Positions 1 through 6,382 of a DNA stretch of 12,573 bases are shown here, in pieces. The stretch comes from Sphingomonadaceae bacterium. Lineage in GTDB: Bacteria > Pseudomonadota > Alphaproteobacteria > Sphingomonadales > Sphingomonadaceae. Each line of letters begins with the position of its first letter. Within the stretch, counting starts at the first letter, position 1. Made by a program: the position numbers and the translations under genes. Below the pieces are notes generated by a model, which worked only from the letters and a program-made list of their open reading frames with translations, ran no database searches and was not told where the DNA came from. The DNA lies in NCBI GenBank assembly GCA_019239785.1, contig JAFAZM010000202.1, forward strand, positions 1 through 12,573, in the 5' to 3' direction.

Positions 1-386
1 CCCTCGCGTTCGACGTCGCCGGTCAGGCGCAGCCATTTCTCGTTGCCCTTCGCGGTCCGGATGAAGATGTCGAGGCTGAAGCTGCCGCCGTCGCGGATGG
101 TGCGGGCGCGCAGCCGTTCCATTTCCCGCCGCGACTCCGGATCGTAACAATCGAGGATCTCCGCGCGCCGGAGCGGCGACCCCCGCGGCAGATCGAAGAG
201 ATCGTAGACCCCGTCGGTCCAGGTCAGCTCTTCGGTCGCGAGGTCGCATTCCCAGACCCCGATCCGCGCCAGCGCCGACGAACGGTCGTACATCTTCTTG
301 TAATGGGCGAGCGCCGCGTCCTGCGCCCTCGGCGAGGCGCCGGCCACTCTGGCCTCAAGCTCCGGCACGACGTCGTTCCTGTGCAT
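1..386 (-). CDS. PAS-domain sensory/signalling protein (N-terminal part, runs off left edge)
   Basis: The reading frame starts at ATG 386 (MHRNDVVPELEARVAG) and stays open to the window edge, giving 128 visible residues. An in-frame TAG lies three codons upstream, so this is the earliest ATG. After a short helical N-terminus (about residues 1-33) the sequence GVWECDLATEELTWTDGVYDLFDLPRG, broken here as GVWECDLATEEL then TWTDGVYDLFDLPRG, is typical of a PAS_3-type fold. It continues with a conserved-looking SRREMERLRARTIRDGGSF stretch and a beta-rich GNEKWLRLTGDVE end. PAS domains bind small ligands or mediate signalling contacts. The output domain (histidine kinase, GGDEF/EAL or other) lies outside the window, so the activity cannot be named. 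It is co-directional with the KAP-type gene upstream but 162 bp away, so an operon link is uncertain. Confidence 0.75.
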   Translation of the reverse strand, partial: MHRNDVVPELEARVAGASPRAQDAALAHYKKMYDRSSALARIGVWECDLATEELTWTDGVYDLFDLPRGSPLRRAEILDCYDPESRREMERLRARTIRDGGSFSLDIFIRTAKGNEKWLRLTGDVERE

Positions 387-548
387 TCCGGTCTAACAAC
401 CCCGCTGGAGAAAGGCGACGAACAGCCTTGCCGCGACAATATGTCGAGGAGGTGAATGCCGGCGCCCGCAATTGCCGCGACCGCTTCCGTCGGGGCGATC
501 GGCGGGCCGGACGGCGCGCCTGTCGGAGCGCGCAGGTCAAGCGAATGC

Positions 549-2951
549 TCAGGCCGCAGCCGCGGCCGCGGGTGCGCCGCCGCCCAACTGAACCCGCGCC
601 TTTTCCAAGCGCATGGTCGCGACGCTGACGCTCGATTCGAGCGCCTGGCGGGCCTGCGCCAGCGCTTCCACCTGTTTTTTTTCCACTTCCATCCATCCCT
701 GCCGCGTCGCCAGCTTTCGGGCGAGCATGATCGTGACCGAGAGGAAGTCCAGATAGGCGGCCAGCTCGCGCTGGATCGAAACCAGCTTGGCGAAGGCCAG
801 CGGATCTGCGCCATCCCTCGGCGATGCTTCCAGGTTCTGCAGCCGTTTATGCCATCCCCGGCTGCCGACTGGAAAACCCTCGATCTCGGCGAGCGCGGCG
901 GCGAAGGCGCCGACTTCGGGCTCGAGGACGACGCTTCGTATCGCCGTCCTCGAGGCCCGTATCTTCGCCGCGGCCTCCTGCTGGACAAGCCGCCGCGCGA
1001 TTTCCGGGAGCGCGGCCGGCTTGCGGGCCGATCGACCGGCGACATCGAACATCGCGCGGGCGACCCGGATGAGATCGCGTGGAAGGCCGCCGGAAAGGAC
1101 ATGGCACAGGCAGAGAAACGGATCGGGAAACCGAAGCACCCTGCGGGCCAGCATCCGGCGCGAGCCTGGCAGCCTCTTATAGCCGATGTAGCGGATATCG
1201 TCGAATGCGCTGTCGAAAGCGTCGCGAAGCGACAGGCCCCGACGCTCGAACGCGCTCAGCGCATCCTCCGATACTGAAACGAGGTAGAAGCATTTAGGTA
1301 TGGCAAAGACCGATTTGATTCCGTTGATGAATTTCTCAGCCTCTTCGGCGCTCTTGAGCTTGTCGAGCTCGTCGACGGCGATGATCACCGCGCCATACAC
1401 GTCCGCGACCCTTCCCACATAGCGGCAGAAGCGGTCGACCAGCTCGGGAAAGCTCTCCTGGCGCTGAGCGAGCGATGCCGAGCCGCTGCGGTCGATTTCG
1501 AAGCCGATCGGCACCTTGATCGACCCGGACCAGCCTTCGGTGAAGCTGCGCTGAAAGCGAATGTCCCGAAGCTCGCTGCGGGTCAGGCCGACGAGTTCCG
1601 ATTCGGGTTCCGCGGGAGGAGGGCTGGGCCGCAGCAGCCGATAGGCGGCGAGGAAGAGCGAACGCGGTCCCGGCCTTTCGATCCGCTTCGTGAAGCCGGC
1701 ATGGATGCGGAACGCATAGCCGGTCAGCAGGGCTCCGAGGCCGAACAGCAGAAGCGGACCAGGCTTGAAATCGATCGCCTGGAAGAGATTGATCCGTCCC
1801 GGTCCAGCCGGATCCGAAACCTCGAAACCCGGCATTCGCGAAGCAATCGCGAGCAGCAGGCCGACCCCGGAAAACAGTGCTCCAGCCCATAGCAGGAGCG
1901 GAACGACGCCTTCGGTCCGGCCAACCCAATCTGCAGTCTCTCCCGCCCGAGGGAAATCGTTGCGGGCCTGCTCTTCTGAGGTGTCGTTGGTCTGCAGCAC
2001 CTTGCGGCAAAGGGTGGCGAAAATATGAAGCAGGAAGTCGCGTGCCTCATATTCCACCGGGGCCGCCGTATAGATCGCAATCGCTTGCTTGCCCTTCAGA
2101 GGAAGGTTGGCCGCCGTGAGCGAGCGAAGGATCGTGCTCTTGCCGGAACCTCGGGGTCCGCTGAGGCCGATGCTCGCCCCCGGAAGCTGGTTCAGGAGCG
2201 ACAGAATCTCGCGCCGCGCGATCGTCGGCGCCTCGTGCGCCTTATCGGAGACTTCGGAGAGGCCTTTGGCCACGGAGGCTTTCCGGCGCCCGCTCGTAGA
2301 CCCGCTGTCTTCCGCGAGGATAAGATGCCCCTGGAAGAAAGGGGGTTCGGATTGGCCGATGATCTCCGAGGCGCTGGCGGAGATCAGGTCGACGAGCCTT
2401 GCGTGGACGCCGTCCCGCGTCTCGGTCAGTTCCTCCTGCTTGGCGGCAAGGAGCGGATCGGCCGAGATTTTTGCGTTGATGCGGGGCAAAAGCTGCCGGT
2501 GCCAGCGAATCCGTTCCTCGATCGCGGCCAAAGTGGCGAGTAGCGACAGGGCCAGGACAACCTGTCGCCAGTTCAAAAGGGGCTCCGTGAACGCCAGGGA
2601 GACGAAATCCCAGAGGAACGTGGAGCCGAACAGCGCTCCAATCCCGGCCGCTACGGCGAGCAGGATCAGCAGCCCGCCGATCGACTCGATGGCCGTGGCC
2701 GAGCCACGGGGCTCCCGCAGCCGCCTATGGCTCCTTTCGATCTCTTCTATCTCCCGCTCGATTTGCTCGTATTTCTGGACCTGCGGCGCAATGATTCCCC
2801 GAATCTCTTCTTCTTCACCCAGTAACTTGGCCAACATGTCGTCGGGCCGCAGGCCTTCTTCTCCCAAGCTCGGCGCGCTCAAAGCTGCGACGACATCTTT
2901 GCTGCGATAGACCTGGTCAACATAGGCGGCGAAATCGACTTGAAGCCCCAT
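549..2951 (-). CDS. KAP-like membrane P-loop NTPase, 800 aa
   Basis: ATP-binding protein with a Walker A motif GPRGSGKST at residues 265-273 and a Walker B motif AVIIAVDELDK with its first Asp at about 527. Two hydrophobic segments precede the P-loop (about 91-112 and 129-145), after a charged, probably coiled-coil stretch (46-80). Two more lie between Walker A and Walker B (about 350-372 and 398-414). Membrane helices inserted inside the NTPase domain are the hallmark of the KAP family (Kidins220/PifA), whose bacterial members include the phage-exclusion protein PifA; other KAP roles are mostly unknown. The Walker B form (VDELDK rather than DDLDR) also fits STAND/AAA relatives. The C-terminus is low-complexity (GGGAPAAAAAA). 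The start at ATG 2951 is supported by a purine-rich Shine-Dalgarno (GGGGAGGAAG) ending about 5 nt upstream. It lies 96 bp downstream of the regulator gene in the same direction. KAP assignment is inferred from architecture; the NTPase fold itself is clear. Confidence 0.85.
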   Translation of the reverse strand: MGLQVDFAAYVDQVYRSKDVVAALSAPSLGEEGLRPDDMLAKLLGEEEEIRGIIAPQVQKYEQIEREIEEIERSHRRLREPRGSATAIESIGGLLILLAVAAGIGALFGSTFLWDFVSLAFTEPLLNWRQVVLALSLLATLAAIEERIRWHRQLLPRINAKISADPLLAAKQEELTETRDGVHARLVDLISASASEIIGQSEPPFFQGHLILAEDSGSTSGRRKASVAKGLSEVSDKAHEAPTIARREILSLLNQLPGASIGLSGPRGSGKSTILRSLTAANLPLKGKQAIAIYTAAPVEYEARDFLLHIFATLCRKVLQTNDTSEEQARNDFPRAGETADWVGRTEGVVPLLLWAGALFSGVGLLLAIASRMPGFEVSDPAGPGRINLFQAIDFKPGPLLLFGLGALLTGYAFRIHAGFTKRIERPGPRSLFLAAYRLLRPSPPPAEPESELVGLTRSELRDIRFQRSFTEGWSGSIKVPIGFEIDRSGSASLAQRQESFPELVDRFCRYVGRVADVYGAVIIAVDELDKLKSAEEAEKFINGIKSVFAIPKCFYLVSVSEDALSAFERRGLSLRDAFDSAFDDIRYIGYKRLPGSRRMLARRVLRFPDPFLCLCHVLSGGLPRDLIRVARAMFDVAGRSARKPAALPEIARRLVQQEAAAKIRASRTAIRSVVLEPEVGAFAAALAEIEGFPVGSRGWHKRLQNLEASPRDGADPLAFAKLVSIQRELAAYLDFLSVTIMLARKLATRQGWMEVEKKQVEALAQARQALESSVSVATMRLEKARVQLGGGAPAAAAAA

Positions 2952-3047
2952 CGCATTCTTCCTCCCCTTCGCGATCGAAGAGTAGGCGCGATCGAAAGGT
3001 TTAGGAAGCAGGGCGGCTCCGCTTCTTCAAAGAGATCGAGCGGTCGA

Positions 3048-4448
3048 TCATCCGCCGACGAACGGGAAAGGCGAGATCGTCTTCCTGGTCGCATCCAGGC
3101 TGAGCGTCCGCCCGGCCGGCGCGTCGGCGCGCTGGGGGCAGCGGACGCGTGGGCAGAGCGCGCAGGCGGGACCGATCGGGGTGGCATGGGGGTCGGCCAG
3201 CGCCAGGCCGTCGGCATAGACGATCCGCGACGCGTGCCTGAGATCGCAGCCGAGGCCGATGGCGAGCGGGCTGTTCTCGCGCGGATCGAGCCGGACCGCG
3301 CGCTGGACGGTGCGGGCAATGGTGAAGAAGCGCTGGCCATCCGGCGTCTCGACGATCTGGGTGAGCACCCGGTCCGGCGTCTGGAAGGCGCCGTGCAGAT
3401 TCCAGCGCGGGCAGGTGCCGCCGAAGCGCGAGAAGGGGAAGGACTCGCCGGCGAAGCGCTTGGAGACGTTGCCGGCGGCATCCACCCGCAGCAGGAAGAA
3501 GGGGATGCCGCGCGCATTGGCGCGGTTGAGCGTGGTCAGCCGATGCGCCGCCTGCTCGATGCTGGCGCCGAAGGCCGCGCAGAGCCGGTCGAGATCGTAG
3601 CGATGGCTTTCTGCCGCCGCCAGGAAAGGCTGATAAGGCATCATGATCGCCGCGGCGGCATAATTGGCGAGACTCATGTGCAGGAGGCGGCGGGTCGGCT
3701 CGTCCGGCGGCGCGGCGGCGTCGAGCATCTGCGTCAGCAACGGCCGGAATTCCATCAGTGCGAGCTGGTAGGCGAGCGCGAAGGTGCGGCTTTCGGGCCG
3801 CAGCAGGGCCGAGAGCATCAGCCTTTTGCGGTGCAGGTCGTAATGCTGGCTCGCCGCCTCCAGCACCTCCGGCGGCACCACCCGCGCCTCGACCCCGAAC
3901 GCCTCCTTCAGCCGCCGCCGCAGCGGCTCGGCGACGGTCAGCGGATCGCCGAGCGCCCCCGCCAAAGTCTCGGCCGCCTCCTCCAGCGCCGGGAAATGGT
4001 TGCGCTGCGCCTGGATATGGTCGCGCACCCAGGCCTGTGGGGAGAGCGCGGCGGGCTCCTCGGCGTCGGCGGGGCGCCGGCGCTGCTCGACCAGCGCCGC
4101 GTAGAGCCGCGACACGGCGTCCGCCGCAGCCGGCGCATTGTCCGCCATCTCGACCAGCTCGTAGCGCGGCACTGCGAAGCCGCCGAACAGGGGATCGGCA
4201 AAGATCTCGGCGAGCTGCTCGACGCCGGTGCCCTCGCCGCCCTCGGCCGCGAAGCTCCTGAGATCGACGTCATAGGCTTCGGCGAGGCGCAGCAGCACCG
4301 CGGCGGTGACCGGCCGCTGGTTGCGCTCGAGATGATTCAGATAGGAGGGGGAGACGCCGATCTCGGCCGCCATCGCGCTCTGGTTGAGCCCGAGCTCGCG
4401 GCGCAGCCGCCGGACCTGCCGCCCGAGATAGAGCTTGCGCTCGGCCAT
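3048..4448 (-). CDS. ScfR/RamB-type transcriptional regulator (XRE HTH + IrrE-like + DUF2083)
   Basis: A 466-aa DNA-binding regulator. Residues about 9-63 form an XRE/HTH_3 domain (LGLNQSAMAAEIGVSPSYLN, then HLERNQRPVT). The middle (about 180-300) corresponds to the IrrE/ImmA-like region. Where active ImmA/IrrE proteins carry HExxH, this protein reads AYQLALMEF, so no zinc-protease motif is present, as in RamB-type regulators. The C-terminal part matches the short-chain fatty acyl-CoA regulator (ScfR, DUF2083) type and ends with a cysteine cluster C429-x2-C432-x4-C437 (CALCPRVRC), followed by PQR. Known relatives (RamB of Corynebacterium, ScfR/MccR-type regulators) control glyoxylate-shunt or acyl-CoA pathways. 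The divergent position next to aceA strongly supports the same role here, though whether it activates or represses cannot be read from the sequence. ATG 4448 has no clear Shine-Dalgarno and lies 9-16 nt from a candidate operator half-site, so the mRNA may be nearly leaderless. Confidence 0.93.
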   Translation of the reverse strand: MAERKLYLGRQVRRLRRELGLNQSAMAAEIGVSPSYLNHLERNQRPVTAAVLLRLAEAYDVDLRSFAAEGGEGTGVEQLAEIFADPLFGGFAVPRYELVEMADNAPAAADAVSRLYAALVEQRRRPADAEEPAALSPQAWVRDHIQAQRNHFPALEEAAETLAGALGDPLTVAEPLRRRLKEAFGVEARVVPPEVLEAASQHYDLHRKRLMLSALLRPESRTFALAYQLALMEFRPLLTQMLDAAAPPDEPTRRLLHMSLANYAAAAIMMPYQPFLAAAESHRYDLDRLCAAFGASIEQAAHRLTTLNRANARGIPFFLLRVDAAGNVSKRFAGESFPFSRFGGTCPRWNLHGAFQTPDRVLTQIVETPDGQRFFTIARTVQRAVRLDPRENSPLAIGLGCDLRHASRIVYADGLALADPHATPIGPACALCPRVRCPQRADAPAGRTLSLDATRKTISPFPFVGG

Positions 4449-4456
4449 GGCTGAGA

Positions 4457-4499
4457 ATTGTCACAACTTCACAAAAGTCGCAAGTCGTGTCGTGACAAT
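4457..4499. promoter_or_regulatory. Candidate operator: inverted repeat in the regulator-aceA divergent promoter region
   Basis: The 123-bp region between the two divergent start codons contains a perfect 8-bp inverted repeat, ATTGTCAC at 4457-4464 and GTGACAAT at 4492-4499, with 27 bp between (centre-to-centre 35 bp). The left half also sits inside a small palindrome TTGTCACAA (4458-4466). This is a plausible binding site for the adjacent ScfR/RamB-like protein, with the left half-site next to its own start codon, suggesting autoregulation. It does not match the corynebacterial RamB motif (TTTGC/GCAAA type) that I remember. I could not identify convincing -35/-10 elements in either direction. 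Confidence 0.45.
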
Positions 4500-4571
4500 G
4501 CGACCCTTTTCGACGGTGCCAAGGAGGCTGTTCGATGCTTTGGCGGCAGAGAGACCAACCCAGAGGCCGCC

Positions 4572-5852
4572 ATGACCGACTTTCCCGACCTGATCCCCGC
4601 CCCGACCGGCCGCTTCGACGGCATCGCCCGCCCCTACACGCCGGCCGAGGTCGCGCGGCTGCGCGGCTCGGTGCCGATCGAGCACAGCCTCGCCCGCCGC
4701 GGCGCCAACCGGCTCTGGGAGCTGCTGCACAGCGAGGATTACGTCCATGCGCTCGGCGCCGTCACCGGCAACCAGGCGATGCAGATGGTCCGCGCCGGGC
4801 TGAAGGCGATCTATCTCTCCGGCTGGCAGGTCGCCGCCGACGCCAACACCGCCGGCGCGATGTATCCCGACCAGTCGCTCTATCCGGCCAATGCCGGCCC
4901 CGAGCTCTGCCGCCGGATCAACCGCACGCTGCAGCGGGCCGACCAGATCGAGCATATGGAAGGCGGCGCCAAGCGCGACTGGTTCGCGCCGATCCTCGCC
5001 GATGCCGAGGCCGGCTTCGGCGGGCCGCTGAACTGCTTCGAGATCATGAAGGCCTATATCGAGGCGGGCGCCGCCGGCATCCATTTCGAAGACCAGCTCG
5101 CCGCCGAGAAGAAGTGCGGTCATCTCGGCGGCAAGGTGCTGATCCCGACCCAGGCCCATATCCGCAACCTCGACGCGGCCCGGCTCGCCGCCGACGTCTG
5201 CGGCGTGCCGACGATCCTGGTCGCGCGCACCGATGCGGAAAGCGCGCGGCTGATCACCTCCGACGTCGACGAAACGGACCGGGAGTTCCTGACCGGCGAG
5301 CGGACCAGCGAAGGCTTCTTCCGGCTGAAGGAAGGCACCGGCCTCGCCCATTGCATCAAGCGCGGCATCGCCTTCGCCGAACATGCCGACCTGCTCTGGT
5401 GGGAGACCAGCCATCCCAATCTCGACGATGCGCGCACCTTCGCCGAAGCAGTCCAGAAGGCGCATCCCGGCAAGCTGATGGCCTATAATTGCTCGCCGAG
5501 CTTCAACTGGGAGGCGAAGCTGGACAAGGCGACCATCGCCAAGTTCCAGCGCGAGCTCGGCGCGATGGGCTACAAGTTCCAGTTCGTGACCCTGGCCGGC
5601 TTCCACAGCCTCAACCATGGCATGTTCGAGCTTGCCTCCGACTATCGCGACCGCGGCATGGCGGCTTATTCCGAGCTACAGCAGGCCGAGTTCGCAAGCG
5701 AAGCGGCCGGCTATTCCGCCACCCGTCACCAGCGCGAGGTCGGCACCGGCTATTTCGACCTGGTCGCGCAGACCCTGGCCGGCGGCGAGGCCTCGACGGT
5801 CGCGCTCGCGGAATCCACCGAGGCGGCCCAGTTCACCGCCGCCGCTGCCTGA
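4572..5852 (+). CDS. aceA: Isocitrate lyase
   Basis: Cleaves isocitrate to glyoxylate and succinate, the first step of the glyoxylate shunt, in the cytoplasm. The 426-aa product matches the usual family length (E. coli AceA is 434 aa) and is conserved end to end. It includes GNQAMQMVRAGLKAIYLSGW, the signature KKCGHLGGKV with catalytic Cys182, the metal/substrate region VARTDAES, and KLMAYNCSPSFNW. ATG 4572 (MTDFPDLIPAPTGRFDGI) gives the N-terminus expected for alphaproteobacterial enzymes. Its own ribosome site is weak (AGAGG, 5 nt upstream). A much stronger Shine-Dalgarno (AAGGAGG, 4521-4527) lies ahead of an out-of-frame ATG at 4535. An in-frame extension to TTG 4458 is possible but runs into the operator and is unlikely. 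First gene of an operon with the DUF4170 gene and aceB; divergent from the regulator. Confidence 0.97.
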   Translation: MTDFPDLIPAPTGRFDGIARPYTPAEVARLRGSVPIEHSLARRGANRLWELLHSEDYVHALGAVTGNQAMQMVRAGLKAIYLSGWQVAADANTAGAMYPDQSLYPANAGPELCRRINRTLQRADQIEHMEGGAKRDWFAPILADAEAGFGGPLNCFEIMKAYIEAGAAGIHFEDQLAAEKKCGHLGGKVLIPTQAHIRNLDAARLAADVCGVPTILVARTDAESARLITSDVDETDREFLTGERTSEGFFRLKEGTGLAHCIKRGIAFAEHADLLWWETSHPNLDDARTFAEAVQKAHPGKLMAYNCSPSFNWEAKLDKATIAKFQRELGAMGYKFQFVTLAGFHSLNHGMFELASDYRDRGMAAYSELQQAEFASEAAGYSATRHQREVGTGYFDLVAQTLAGGEASTVALAESTEAAQFTAAAA

Positions 5853-5878
5853 ACCTGAACCTGAGAAGGAGAGACGAG

Positions 5879-6067
5879 ATGAAACGCTATTGGGTCGTCG
5901 GGGGCGAATATGAAGGCGCGGACTTCCGCGCGCTCGTCCCTGGCACCGAGCGGATGGTCGGGCCGTTCGAGGACGAGCGCAAGGCGCGAAACGAATGGAT
6001 CCGCCTCACTTACTGCCCCAACGCCACCGCGACGACACGCTATTCGATCGCGGCCGAGGCACGGTGA
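5879..6067 (+). CDS. DUF4170-type small protein, 62 aa
   Basis: A 62-residue protein starting MKRYWVVGGEYEGADF and ending in RYSIAAEAR. The YWVVGGEY start, the GPFEDERKARNEW centre and the aromatic/basic end resemble DUF4170, a small alphaproteobacterial family of unknown function. This is recognition from memory, not a search. There is no signal peptide or membrane segment, so it is probably cytoplasmic. The start ATG 5879 has a good Shine-Dalgarno (AAGGAGA, 7 nt spacing). It begins 26 nt after the aceA stop, so co-transcription with aceA is very likely. Its placement between the two glyoxylate-shunt genes suggests a role linked to growth on two-carbon compounds, but no mechanism is visible. 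Confidence 0.82.
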   Translation: MKRYWVVGGEYEGADFRALVPGTERMVGPFEDERKARNEWIRLTYCPNATATTRYSIAAEAR

Positions 6068-6100
6068 GCGATTTGGGTTTGGCCGAGCCGGCGCTGCCAT

Positions 6101-6371
6101 AGGGTTCAAACCCGGCACCGGAGGCGGTCGGGACGGGCTGGCATTTGTTGTCTGGCAAGGAGTAAGGAGGGAGCGATGAAGATTCATCGTGACCGACGCA
6201 GCGACGCCGCCAGACGGCAAAGGACAGCCCGCCGCTTCGCGGTCGGCCGGAGAGGCCGGCTGGCGTCGTCGAGTGCCTCGACCGGGCTGCCCGGCCCGGC
6301 CTTCGTCCCTCTCCTATCCAGCCGGCCTCTCCGGCCGATCACGGCCACCTCCGGTGCCGGGTTTGAACCCT
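6101..6371. repeat. 271-bp structured repeat element, copy 1 (aceA operon)
   Basis: This element fills most of the 315-bp gap before aceB. It has a perfect 24-bp terminal inverted repeat (6101-6124 with 6348-6371), a perfect 21-bp inner inverted repeat (6243-6263 with 6318-6338; core GGCCGGAGAGGCCGGC) and a 5-bp apical hairpin CCGGGctgCCCGG (6282-6294). A 118-nt single-strand-like segment lies on the left between outer and inner stems, against only 9 nt on the right. A second copy of the same length is at 10468-10738. The cores (about 6125-6262) are nearly identical, with roughly nine mismatches, while the outer-arm middles differ. There is no transposase and no obvious target-site duplication. 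It could be a MITE/REPIN-like mobile element or a structured mRNA element. Its right arm ends 11 nt before the aceB start codon. Confidence 0.88.
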
Positions 6372-6373
6372 GA
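6176..6373 (+). other. Possible 65-codon leader ORF inside repeat copy 1
   Basis: ATG 6176 has one of the strongest Shine-Dalgarno sequences of the window (GGAGGGAGCG directly before it). It opens a 65-codon frame, MKIHRDRRSDAARRQRTARR..., with 13 arginines, 11 of them in the first 28 residues. It ends with a TGA overlapping the last base of the repeat's right arm, 9 nt before the aceB ATG. The same start is kept in copy 2 (ATG 10543), where the frame continues beyond the element. The few differences between copies in this part change amino acids (S to G, R to G) rather than being silent, so protein-level selection is not supported. It may act as a translated leader coupled to aceB, or be incidental. 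Confidence 0.3.
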
Positions 6374-6382
6374 GCGCCGGAT

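Noticed and set aside
2971..2996. Direct repeat GCGATCGAA (2971-2979 and 2988-2996) upstream of the KAP-like gene as an operator
   Set aside because: Short, GC-rich and only two copies at irregular spacing; chance is a sufficient explanation.
2940..4454. A 504-codon plus-strand frame opposite the regulator
   Set aside because: Antisense reading of a clear HTH/DUF2083 gene. Its composition is Arg/Gly/Ala-rich without domains, as expected for GC-rich DNA.
4535..5488. A 317-codon plus-strand frame with a strong Shine-Dalgarno overlapping aceA
   Set aside because: The product is a frame-shifted, Arg-rich version of isocitrate lyase. Only the ribosome site itself is worth noting.
4461..5618. A 385-codon minus-strand frame opposite aceA
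   Set aside because: aceA is unmistakable on the plus strand; the antisense protein shows only mirror codon bias.
6101..6371. Retron-like non-coding RNA (a1/a2 complementary ends with inner hairpins)
   Set aside because: No reverse transcriptase lies nearby, and two near-identical copies sit in unrelated operons. A dispersed repeat fits better.
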